In this document: positions 12,945-19,960 of the stretch, one piece after another
Layout of the letters: each line of letters opens with the position of its first letter
Numbering within the stretch: position 1 is the stretch's first letter
Origin: a virus
DNA: 27,712 nt
IMG/VR virus record: IMGVR_UViG_3300028073_000036
Coordinates: 1 to 27,712 of that record
Reading direction: 5' to 3' (one strand)
Translations under genes and position numbers: made by a program
Notes under the pieces: model-generated
What the model was told of the DNA's origin: nothing
The model's database searches: none
The model's input: only the letters and a program-made list of their open reading frames with translations

Positions 12945-13359
12945 TTAAAAATTTTTCATAATCAAGCATAATTCCAATCGCCTTATCTCTCCATTTAAAT
13001 CTATCAACAACAGTTTCAAGTAAATTAAGAATTTTTTCTACTTCTTTTATTTCTTGATTAAGTTTTAAATACTCATCATCTGCTTCAACATAAGATTGGA
13101 TCTGTGGTTTTCTTAATTTTAAAGAGAATGGTTTTTGTTTGTAAACTTCATTTGAGGCTTGACCACTATAATATTCTGTTAAATCGTTTTTAAGTTTCTT
13201 TTGTTTATCAAATAAATTATTTAATTCATCTTTGTATTTCAAATAAAGATCAATATATTTTATATGTCTCATAGCAGAATTATTTGGTTCATTTATCAAA
13301 TCATCCATATAAATTTTATAATCTTTTTGAAAATTTTGTTTAATTTCTTCGTATGTCAT
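12934..13359 (-). CDS. uvsY: Recombination mediator UvsY
   Basis: 141 residues (T4: 137). UvsY loads the UvsX recombinase onto gp32-coated ssDNA. The sequence is helical and highly charged, with MTYEEIKQNFQKDYKIYMDDL at the start (split: MTYEEIKQNF, QKDYKIYMDDL), SNEVYKQKPF in the middle and RDKAIGIMLDYEKFLNAR at the C-terminus; these match UvsY in T4-like marine phages. Position directly upstream of uvsW supports it. AAGGA precedes the ATG, and the gene is first in the operon driven from 13389-13417. Confidence 0.9.
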   Translation of the reverse strand: MTYEEIKQNFQKDYKIYMDDLINEPNNSAMRHIKYIDLYLKYKDELNNLFDKQKKLKNDLTEYYSGQASNEVYKQKPFSLKLRKPQIQSYVEADDEYLKLNQEIKEVEKILNLLETVVDRFKWRDKAIGIMLDYEKFLNAR

Positions 13360-13388
13360 TCACAATCCTTAATTTAATTTAATAACAT

Positions 13389-13417
13389 ATTATAACATAA
13401 AGTTATAAGTTTGTCAA
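13389..13417 (-). promoter_or_regulatory. Full-consensus sigma70 promoter of the uvsY-gp46 operon
   Basis: On the minus strand TTGACA (13417-13412), exactly 17 nt, then TATAAT (13394-13389): a perfect match at both boxes. The start of transcription is about 13382, giving uvsY a leader of about 22 nt. The -35 box abuts the stop codon of the tail-tube-like gene. Confidence 0.9.
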
Positions 13418-13942
13418 CTAAATTTTAATAATTTCATAGTAAGTGTATGCAAAAGTTGCTGATGCTGTTTTGTAAGAACTATCATCTGTTACTGTTGTAA
13501 AAACAATTGAAGAAAGTGATACTGGAAATATATTTTTGAAGTTTATTTTTAAGTTGGGATTAGATGCGTTTGTTGTTATATGTAATGTTGCATCAGAATA
13601 TAAACCATTAGATTTTATATTAGCTAGATTATCATACCAATCTTTGTCTAGGTAATCGCTCTGAGATATAATCCAATTCTGTAATTCTCTATAATTAGCT
13701 AAATCTTCATCAAGAATAAATTCAATAATTAATTCATCAAAATTTATTTTTGTTCCTGTGAATGGAATATTTCTTTTTGGTGTTGGGTATTCAGCAGCAG
13801 GAATAGAAATTCCTGGAATATTTGCAGTCTGACAAAAATAATCAACATAATTTAATTTTGAAATGTCTAATTTAAATTTTGATGCAGATAATAAACTTAA
13901 ATTATCTGGTTGTTTATAGAGTGGACCTAGTGTACTTGGCAT
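13418..13942 (-). CDS. Tail-tube-like protein (gp19 paralogue)
   Basis: 174 residues. It resembles the T4 gp19 tail-tube family: the segment DYFCQTANIPGISIPAAEYPTP followed by FDELIIEFILDEDLANYRELQNWI (in pieces: CQTANIPGISIP; FILDEDLANYRELQNWI) parallels MCQAANLPASTLG and TILNDEDFAIRNSLENWM of the gp19 in this window. It may be a second tube or baseplate-proximal protein (T4 gp48 and gp54 share this fold but are larger), or the phage's equivalent of the terminator gp3, which occupies this position in cyanomyoviruses. It has its own late promoter and lies between gp23's terminator and the early-type uvsY promoter. Confidence 0.75.
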   Translation of the reverse strand: MPSTLGPLYKQPDNLSLLSASKFKLDISKLNYVDYFCQTANIPGISIPAAEYPTPKRNIPFTGTKINFDELIIEFILDEDLANYRELQNWIISQSDYLDKDWYDNLANIKSNGLYSDATLHITTNASNPNLKINFKNIFPVSLSSIVFTTVTDDSSYKTASATFAYTYYEIIKI

Positions 13943-13957
13943 AATATACCTCGAACA

Positions 13958-13965
13958 TATTTATA
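13958..13965 (-). promoter_or_regulatory. Late promoter TATAAATA for the tail-tube-like gene
   Basis: An exact late octamer on the minus strand, 16 nt upstream of the ATG at 13942. The predicted start (about 13952) leaves a very short leader. It lies directly after the gp23 terminator. Confidence 0.8.
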
Positions 13966-13970
13966 AAATA

Positions 13971-14000
13971 AAAAAAGGGGAGCTTTTGGCTCCCCTTTTT
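13971..14000 (-). terminator. Terminator after gp23
   Basis: GGGGAGC (13977-13983) pairs with GCTCCCC (13989-13995), with A/T runs on both sides, so it can terminate in either direction. On the minus strand, six T follow the stem and it lies 20 nt past the gp23 stop. Confidence 0.9.
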
Positions 14001-14019
14001 CTTTGGTTTGTTACTAAGG

Positions 14020-15378
14020 TTATAGTAGGTTGTTTACCTTGACTAGTCTGTAGTAACCGTTTGACTGAGCAACAATTGCTGCGTTTGCAGAGAACTGTGC
14101 TGCGTTGTTTGCATAAGCTGCATTGAAGAATGGATTTGGTGCTAGACCATAACGTGTCTTGAATGCAATCTTTGGCTGGAAGCTGTTTGGATCGACTGCA
14201 CGAACCATTTGTAGTGGAACATATGGGCAGTAGAAGAATCCAGCGTCATAAGGTGAATTACCCTTATAACCAACCATCAATAGTTCTGATGTGGTTGCAG
14301 GAGTAATACCCTGTACACCACCAGCAGAAGTTGCTGGACCAGAAATAAAGTATGGATCAACATAAACCTTGTAGCGACCATTTAGAACACCAGCGAAAGT
14401 ATTACCAGTATCATCTACTGATAGATTTGCCTTCATTGCTGGAGCATAGTCTAGAACACCTGCCATAGCTAGGGCTGAAGCAACGTCTGATGAACAAACG
14501 ATGAAGTTACCCTTTCCACGACGAGTATCCTTAGCAATTGCATTAGCTTCACGTTCTACCTGGAATAGTAGACCCTTGAACTTTTCAACTGACCAACGAC
14601 CATTTGAGTCAACGTCAAGATCGAATGTACCAGCAGTTGCTGTACCAGCTTGTGCGCCTGTACGAGCAATTGTGTATAGTGTACGAACGATTTCACGGTT
14701 GATTTCAGCTAGAATTTCGTTGCTTAGAATGTTTGATAGTTCACCTTCTGCATCAAGACCATGAACTGCCTTTAGATCTTGTGCAATTTCCATTGTGTAT
14801 TCTGCTTTTAGCGCACGGGTCTTTGCTGAAACTGTAACCTTGTCAATGGTGAATGCCATTTCCTTAAAGGATGGAGCACCACCACCAGTTCCTAGATTTT
14901 CAGCTTCTGCTGTTGTTAGTGGACGACCAGTTGCAAAGCCTGAATCAAATGGTGAATAACCAGCATGGCTGGTTGCACCAGTGTGGCTTCCTGCTTGCTG
15001 ACCAGAGAAATCTGAATCAGCTTCTTGGAATAGAGCTTCGTTTCCGGTTTGGCTATCGTAACGTGCCTTCATAGCAAAGATTAGTCCTGTTGGACCTGTC
15101 ATTGGCTGAACACCGCAGACATCATATGCCATTAGGTTTGGTAGTGTACGACGAACTAAAGAAATAAGAATTGGATCAAATGCACCAATTGCACCACCAC
15201 CATAATTGTTTGTAGGTGCTGTTTCATTTAGTGTTTGAGCTTCTTGCTTTAGTGCTGATTCCTGATTTTCTAGAACAAGTGCTGTAACGGCTCTACGATA
15301 CTTATCTTCGATCTTTGGAAGATCTGGATGATCGAGAACTGCTCCCCACTTTTTCTGTAAGTTTTCAGTTAAATACAT
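14020..15378 (-). CDS. gp23: Major capsid protein gp23
   Basis: 452 residues (T4: 521). HK97-fold head protein of T4-like phages. Diagnostic stretches include FDPILISLVRRTLPNLMAYDVCGVQPMTGPTGLIFAMKARY (in pieces: LVRRTLPNLMAYDVCGVQPM; GPTGLIFAMKARY), MAFTIDKVTVSAKTRALKAEY (MAFTIDKVTV; TRALKAEYT) and the C-terminal PFFNAAYANNAA. A candidate gp21 cleavage site of the L-x-E type is Leu50-Asn-Glu52, which would release an N-terminal propeptide of 52 residues. AAGGAG precedes the ATG. Its codons are visibly less A/T-biased than those of its neighbours (TAG-ending Leu/Thr codons, more G/C), as expected of the most highly expressed gene. Confidence 0.98.
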   Translation of the reverse strand: MYLTENLQKKWGAVLDHPDLPKIEDKYRRAVTALVLENQESALKQEAQTLNETAPTNNYGGGAIGAFDPILISLVRRTLPNLMAYDVCGVQPMTGPTGLIFAMKARYDSQTGNEALFQEADSDFSGQQAGSHTGATSHAGYSPFDSGFATGRPLTTAEAENLGTGGGAPSFKEMAFTIDKVTVSAKTRALKAEYTMEIAQDLKAVHGLDAEGELSNILSNEILAEINREIVRTLYTIARTGAQAGTATAGTFDLDVDSNGRWSVEKFKGLLFQVEREANAIAKDTRRGKGNFIVCSSDVASALAMAGVLDYAPAMKANLSVDDTGNTFAGVLNGRYKVYVDPYFISGPATSAGGVQGITPATTSELLMVGYKGNSPYDAGFFYCPYVPLQMVRAVDPNSFQPKIAFKTRYGLAPNPFFNAAYANNAAQFSANAAIVAQSNGYYRLVKVNNLL

Positions 15379-15410
15379 TTAGTTTTTCTCCTTGAAATAG
15401 GGTTCTTTTA

Positions 15411-15418
15411 TATTTATA
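15411..15418 (-). promoter_or_regulatory. Late promoter TATAAATA for gp23
   Basis: An exact late octamer on the minus strand in the gp22-gp23 gap, about 33 nt upstream of the gp23 start and upstream of its AAGGAG. It gives gp23 its own late transcript. Confidence 0.85.
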
Positions 15419-15430
15419 AAAATTTAAATT

Positions 15431-16795
15431 TTACTTAGAAGTTCTGGAAATAACGTCTAGATAACGCTTCATTGAAGAATCAATATTCTTTTCTTCTTCA
15501 ATGGTAGGTTCAACAACATCTTCCATAACTAGTTTCTTAGTTTCTGTTGCATCTTTCTTATTGCAATGTGCTTCACGAAGAGTTTCTAGTTTCTTTCTAA
15601 ATTCATCTTCGTTAGTAAATTCAACAGTTTCGCTTAGAGAAACTAATAGCTCGCTATCAACTAGTGTTAATCCAGCAACAGCTTCAGAAACAATCTTATT
15701 CTTTCTTAGTGCGTTGATTTCATTTACTAGCTTTGCATTTTCAGACATTAGACTATCTAATTGTTCATTAGCTTCTTCTAATTCTGAAACTGCCTTTTCA
15801 GCAATATCAATCTTTTCTTCTGGAACGGAAATATTGTGAGTTTCGAATAGGGCTTTTAGACCGGATAGGAAGTCTTCAAATAATTCATTCTTTAGACCAT
15901 TTGTAATTGCAACTTCATTTTCCTTGATCCAGTTTTCAACAACATATGAGATATACATATCTGTTGTTGATTCAACTTTTTCTTGGATAGCTTTTGTGGT
16001 TTCGGCTAACTTAGTATTATATTCTTCTTTAATTTCAGCAACTTTTTCTGCAACCTTAACATTAACTGCTGATTCGAAAATTGTTGCAGCCTTTGTCTTG
16101 AATTCTTCTGAAAGTTCTGTTTGTTCTGCGAATAGTTCAGTGAAGTTAACGTCAGCAATATCAAAATAAGTTTCTTCCTTCATGCTGATAACTGCTGAAG
16201 TACCTTTTAATGAAGGGCTTGTCTTCTTCATTTCATTAGCTTTACGCTTTGCTTCACCTTTATCAAGAGCAGTTACAACAGCAGTCTTAACTGTTGAAGT
16301 TCCCTTCTTGAATGTAATTGTGAAAGTTTGAGTTTCTTGAAGATTTTCTACATCTTCTTCAATAGCTTCTTCCTTCATTTCTTCTTCGTCTTCTTCTTCA
16401 TCTTCATCATCTTCTTTTTCAGACTTAGAATAAGCTTCCTTCATGTCTTCTTCTTTTTCGTCTTCTTTTTCTTTCTTATCCATCATCTTCTTGATAAGCT
16501 TCTTATCTTCTTCTTCATCTTCATGCTTTTCTTCTTTAACAACTGCTGCAACAGCACCCTTCATTTCGATTGATTTTGCTGCTGAAGTGTTATTGTCACC
16601 TTCTTTTGAAGACTTAGTAGAACCAGTTTCTGCTGATGCATCTGATGGCTTTGTTGTTGGAACAGGCATCTGTGTCATACCTTTTGAATAATCTGGTAAT
16701 GCATCGGTTGGACTTACAACTGCTGGACCCAAATCGTGCTTTTCTTCAGTGATTGGATTTAACATATTTAAAATTTGTTGTTCAAGTGATGGCAT
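15431..16795 (-). CDS. gp22: Prohead core scaffold gp22, with an acidic insert
   Basis: 454 residues, far longer than T4 gp22 (269). Major internal scaffold around which gp23 assembles; degraded by gp21. The C-terminal half (about 205-454) is long helical coiled coil typical of the family, with YISYVVENWIKENEVAITNG (in pieces: DMYISYVVENWI; ENEVAITNGLK) and a conserved end RYLDVISRTSK. The N-terminal half adds a proline/serine linker, a highly charged Lys/Glu/Asp run (about 85-150) and a small domain (about 152-203, FTITFKKGTSTVKTAVV...). AAGGAG precedes the start. The position between gp21 and gp23 fixes the call. Confidence 0.9.
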   Translation of the reverse strand: MPSLEQQILNMLNPITEEKHDLGPAVVSPTDALPDYSKGMTQMPVPTTKPSDASAETGSTKSSKEGDNNTSAAKSIEMKGAVAAVVKEEKHEDEEEDKKLIKKMMDKKEKEDEKEEDMKEAYSKSEKEDDEDEEEDEEEMKEEAIEEDVENLQETQTFTITFKKGTSTVKTAVVTALDKGEAKRKANEMKKTSPSLKGTSAVISMKEETYFDIADVNFTELFAEQTELSEEFKTKAATIFESAVNVKVAEKVAEIKEEYNTKLAETTKAIQEKVESTTDMYISYVVENWIKENEVAITNGLKNELFEDFLSGLKALFETHNISVPEEKIDIAEKAVSELEEANEQLDSLMSENAKLVNEINALRKNKIVSEAVAGLTLVDSELLVSLSETVEFTNEDEFRKKLETLREAHCNKKDATETKKLVMEDVVEPTIEEEKNIDSSMKRYLDVISRTSK

Positions 16796-16814
16796 TTAAA
16801 ACTCCTTTTTTAAT

Positions 16815-16822
16815 TATTTATC
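16815..16822 (-). promoter_or_regulatory. Possible late promoter (GATAAATA) for gp22
   Basis: One mismatch to TATAAATA on the minus strand, 20 nt upstream of the gp22 ATG; spacing matches the exact boxes in neighbouring gaps. It overlaps the gp21 end region. Confidence 0.45.
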
Positions 16823-16826
16823 TGAA

Positions 16827-17492
16827 TTAAATTTTTGTTAATTTTTCCATGAACTTATTGAAAGCTTCTAGTCTTAATTGTTCAGATAATTCTGACTTTT
16901 TGACTGAATATGAATCTTCTACGATATCTTTAATTTCTGTTAATTCTGATTCCTTAAAGATACCATTATCATAGATCCATTCTTTACCTTCCATGATTCC
17001 ACGAACAAATGCAGAAGTACAGCTAGGATCTGCAACAATATCACCAGCAGTTGCTAAGTGATAATCGTCCTGAACAATAGCTGATTCTCTCATTTGTTTA
17101 ATAGAACCAATACCTCTAGTAGACATTCCTAATTGTGCGCCTTCATCAATAAAGTTCTTGACAATTTTACCAAAAGGAGTATCTAAAATTTTAGCCTTAC
17201 CAATAAATTGGTTGCCTTCTTGTCTTAGAGACTTAATGATATGTGATACTCTATCTAAATTAATTTGAGGATTTTCTGGGTGACCTAATTCACCAAATGC
17301 ACGATTTTTAGCAATACTTTCTTCGCTATAACGTGCAACTTCTCTTTCTAGAATATGACGTGGATAAATTCTTTTATTTCTATTTTCTGTTTCAGCTTCT
17401 AGAAACACACCTTCAACATAATAATCTTTCTTGCCGTTAGATTCTTCTGTTAAGAATGATATGCTATTAATTTCTTCTACAATTAACTTCAT
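16827..17492 (-). CDS. gp21: Prohead core protease gp21
   Basis: 221 residues (T4: 212). Serine protease of the U9/herpesvirus assemblin-like fold that cleaves gp23, gp22 and other head proteins at L/I-x-E sites. The opening GVFLEAETENRNKRIYPRHIL (in pieces: GVFLEAETENRNKRIYP) is diagnostic. His71 in GELGHPENP and Ser124 in LGMSTRGIGS are the catalytic residues. A second conserved part, YHLATAGDIVADPSCTSAFVRGIMEG (pieces: DIVADPSCTSAFVRG), follows. It starts just after the 51-residue core gene, with AAGGA in that gene's end. Confidence 0.96.
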   Translation of the reverse strand: MKLIVEEINSISFLTEESNGKKDYYVEGVFLEAETENRNKRIYPRHILEREVARYSEESIAKNRAFGELGHPENPQINLDRVSHIIKSLRQEGNQFIGKAKILDTPFGKIVKNFIDEGAQLGMSTRGIGSIKQMRESAIVQDDYHLATAGDIVADPSCTSAFVRGIMEGKEWIYDNGIFKESELTEIKDIVEDSYSVKKSELSEQLRLEAFNKFMEKLTKI

Positions 17493-17493
17493 T

Positions 17494-17649
17494 TTATTCC
17501 TTCTCTGGTTGTGCGAATAATGAAGAAGCTATTTCAGCTTTCTTTGTATCTAATGCTGCACTTAATTTGGTTTGTAAAGTGTTATATACCAAATCACGAA
17601 ACATTGTAGCTTTTCCTGCTAGAGCTAATTGTGTAAAATTATTTTCCAT
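17494..17649 (-). CDS. 51-residue prohead core protein (gp67/gp68 equivalent)
   Basis: This short gene reads MENNFTQLALAGKATMFRDL at its start and ends ASSLFAQPEKE. The pattern FRDLVYNTLQTKLSAALDTKK...IASSLF resembles T4 gp68-type core proteins (helix, K-x-x-A/E-x-x-K, ending A-S-S-F/M-F). It occupies the gp20-gp21 gap where T4 has genes 67 and 68. AAAGG precedes the ATG, and an exact late promoter lies 16 nt upstream. Probably an internal scaffold component. Confidence 0.75.
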   Translation of the reverse strand: MENNFTQLALAGKATMFRDLVYNTLQTKLSAALDTKKAEIASSLFAQPEKE

Positions 17650-17664
17650 AAAATAACCTTTAAT

Positions 17665-17672
17665 TATTTATA
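17665..17672 (-). promoter_or_regulatory. Late promoter TATAAATA for the core protein-gp21 unit
   Basis: An exact late octamer on the minus strand, overlapping the region just after the gp20 stop and 16 nt upstream of the 51-residue gene. Confidence 0.8.
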
Positions 17673-17674
17673 AT

Positions 17675-19315
17675 TTAGTAACTTTTAATTCCTGAAGCAC
17701 CACCAGGACCACTGGTTCTTACTATATCAGGAATGTCTAATGTTTTATCTGGATGAGATGAATCATCTTTCTTTTGCTTTGCTGGTGCTGTTTTAGTAGC
17801 TGGTTGCCCAGATGTACCATTAACAGCAGCTTCTTGTTCTGGTGTAACTAGTTCACCAGTTTCAATTTCTTGTTTGATTTGTTCATCCATCATTTCAATA
17901 GTTTTTTCATCTTGTTTAAAAATATGTGTTCTAACATATCTGTTAGAGAAATATTTTCCAACAAATGGTTCTAAGTCTTGTGCAATCTGAATTCTTTCTC
18001 TTAATACTTCAATATTTTTATTTTCAGTAAAATAAGAATCTTTTGCAAATTCATATCTAATATTCTGACGAATCTTAGGCCAATCAGACTTAGAAATATA
18101 ACCCTTTAATACTAACTGGGTATATAACAAATCATCAAATAACATTGTGAATCGTGAACGTAGATTCTCAATAAATTTGAAAAATTTCAATTCATCTCTT
18201 GAAATTTCTGATGCACGTCCAAGGTTAAATCCTTCACCTTGCTGCATTCTTGAAATAGGTACATTTAGTGACTTAAAAAGTTTTTCTTGGAAATACTTTA
18301 CGTCTTCAATATCAGAAAGATTTTTTCCACCTTCTAATGTTGAAATTTCAGTTCCTCTTGCACCTTCTCTGCGTGGTAACCAATAATCTTCAAGCATTGA
18401 ATAATGCTTTTTATCATCACGCATTTCGCCTGTTGCTGGATCGTAAATCAACTTATTTCTAAATTGACCCATGATATCTTTCATGTATTGTTCAGCTTTT
18501 AGTTTTGGTAATGTACCAACATCAATGTAGAAAATTCTACGTTCCGGTGCACGAACTAGTCTGTAAATAACCAGAGCGTCTTCCATCATTCTTAGTTGAT
18601 TTAATGGTTTAATAGCCTTATGTAAATGACTTAGCACCATATTTCTTGTATTATCTACAAGACCAGAATGTACATAACAGATACTATCTGTAGTAATTCT
18701 CATTCCATGATTACTTTGTGGTGCATTTGAAACAATACCTTGATCATTATAGACGTAATATTCATCTTTAACATCTACTAATGGAACACCATATTGAGAA
18801 ATTTTCTTTTCAATTTCTCTAACTTTTCTAATATTTCTTGGGTCGATGTATCTTAGTTCTTTTAAACCTTCTTCTGGTTTTGATACATCAATAATCTTGT
18901 GAAAATATAGTCTTCCATCTACATACCAACGACGAAAAATTTCTACAGAATTTTGAGTAAAATCAAGCATATTTAAAATGCTTTGGAATTCTGTTTGTAT
19001 AATCTTCTTAGTTTTATTGTCGTATGGTAGATTGTCTGTTAAAACTTTAATTGGTGAATTATTATCTTCTACAACAATAGATTCATTAACAATATCATTA
19101 ATTGCTTGTTCTGTTTCGGGATGGAACGACATTTCACGATAACGATTGATAAGATCATTTTCGTTCTTGGCATTTCCATCTAAATCAATGTAACTACCAG
19201 TAATACCACCAGCAGAAACAGTCATAGCTCCATCTGTGTTCGTTGGAATGGCGAACGATGGAGTCTCTTCTTTTTTCTTACGTCCTATTTGGAAACCGAA
19301 TAATTCAATTGGCAT
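17675..19315 (-). CDS. gp20: Portal vertex protein gp20
   Basis: 546 residues (T4: 524). Dodecameric portal at the DNA entry vertex, nucleating head assembly and binding the gp17 motor. Conserved stretches: RYREMSFHPETEQAINDIVNE (pieces: YREMSFHPETEQAIND), RWYVDGRLYFHKIID, LRYIDPRNIRKVRE, RAPERRIFYIDVG, EDYWLPRREG and RMQQGEGFNLGRASEISRDE (pieces: QGEGFNLGRASEISRDE). The start lies 11 nt after a strong hairpin (19327-19349), and the only Shine-Dalgarno-like sequence (GGGGAGG) is inside that hairpin. The C-terminal tail is Pro/Thr/Lys-rich. Confidence 0.97.
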   Translation of the reverse strand: MPIELFGFQIGRKKKEETPSFAIPTNTDGAMTVSAGGITGSYIDLDGNAKNENDLINRYREMSFHPETEQAINDIVNESIVVEDNNSPIKVLTDNLPYDNKTKKIIQTEFQSILNMLDFTQNSVEIFRRWYVDGRLYFHKIIDVSKPEEGLKELRYIDPRNIRKVREIEKKISQYGVPLVDVKDEYYVYNDQGIVSNAPQSNHGMRITTDSICYVHSGLVDNTRNMVLSHLHKAIKPLNQLRMMEDALVIYRLVRAPERRIFYIDVGTLPKLKAEQYMKDIMGQFRNKLIYDPATGEMRDDKKHYSMLEDYWLPRREGARGTEISTLEGGKNLSDIEDVKYFQEKLFKSLNVPISRMQQGEGFNLGRASEISRDELKFFKFIENLRSRFTMLFDDLLYTQLVLKGYISKSDWPKIRQNIRYEFAKDSYFTENKNIEVLRERIQIAQDLEPFVGKYFSNRYVRTHIFKQDEKTIEMMDEQIKQEIETGELVTPEQEAAVNGTSGQPATKTAPAKQKKDDSSHPDKTLDIPDIVRTSGPGGASGIKSY

Positions 19316-19326
19316 AGTAATATATA

Positions 19327-19349
19327 GGGGAGGCTAAAATAGCCTCCCC
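19327..19349 (-). terminator. Strong hairpin between gp19 and gp20
   Basis: A perfect 9-bp stem, GGGGAGGCT/AGCCTCCCC (19327-19335 with 19341-19349), loop of 5. No clean T-run follows on the minus strand (TATATATTACT), so it may be an attenuator, a processing site or a translational control element for gp20 rather than a full terminator. Confidence 0.7.
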
Positions 19350-19360
19350 AATTAGTTTAA

Positions 19361-19930
19361 TTAAAGAGCAAGTGAACCAGTTGTTCCATCAGTTGATGGA
19401 ACTGATTCCCACCATTGATATTGGAATTCACATGTATAAGTTTCAATTGAGTTGTTATTTTCCCAACTTAGATCAATTGCACTTACGTTTGTTGGAAATG
19501 CTCCTATGAAATTTACAACTTTTAATACATCTCCAGCTTTGCCATATTGCTTAACTAGTAAATTTACACCATAACCATTGTTAGCAATTGTTTGTGGAAT
19601 GCGAGTATTTCCGGCGTGGCTGTTCAATGCATTCATCCAATTTTCAAGAGAATTTCTAATAGCAAAATCTTCATCATTTAGAATTGTTACTGTCCATGAG
19701 TCAAAAGTTCTGTCTCCAGGAACCTTAACTTTTCTTCCGAAATAACTTAGTTCAATATTACCAAGTGTGCTTGCTGGAAGATTTGCTGCCTGACACATGA
19801 AAGTTGCTTTTCTACCTGCATTTGCTCCATTCGCAACAAATGTTGGAAAATTTAACGTTACTTCAAATAGGGTAGGACGTGCGCCCTGTCCAACCATTTG
19901 AGAGCGGAAATCAGTTAGATTGAAAGGCAT
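19361..19930 (-). CDS. gp19: Tail tube protein gp19
   Basis: 189 residues (T4: 163). Tail-tube monomer that polymerises under the sheath. Visible family features: LFEVTLNFP near residue 21, FMCQAANLPASTLGNIELSYFGRKVKVPGDRTF (pieces: MCQAANLPASTLGNIEL; YFGRKVKVPGDRTF) and TILNDEDFAIRNSLENWMNALN; the C-terminal YTCEFQYQWWE is typical. Encoded directly after gp18, with AGGAGA before the ATG and an exact late promoter just upstream. Confidence 0.96.
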   Translation of the reverse strand: MPFNLTDFRSQMVGQGARPTLFEVTLNFPTFVANGANAGRKATFMCQAANLPASTLGNIELSYFGRKVKVPGDRTFDSWTVTILNDEDFAIRNSLENWMNALNSHAGNTRIPQTIANNGYGVNLLVKQYGKAGDVLKVVNFIGAFPTNVSAIDLSWENNNSIETYTCEFQYQWWESVPSTDGTTGSLAL

Positions 19931-19952
19931 TTAATATATTTCTCCTATTTCC

Positions 19953-19960
19953 TATTTATA
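19953..19960 (-). promoter_or_regulatory. Late promoter TATAAATA for gp19
   Basis: An exact late octamer on the minus strand in the gap after gp18. The predicted start (about 19947) falls directly on the AGGAGA ribosome binding site, so the leader is minimal. Confidence 0.8.

Noticed and set aside
16328-16691. Plus-strand open frames opposite the gp22 acidic region
   Set aside because: Phe/Ser-rich frames are the complement of GAA/GAT/AAG codons; no start signals.
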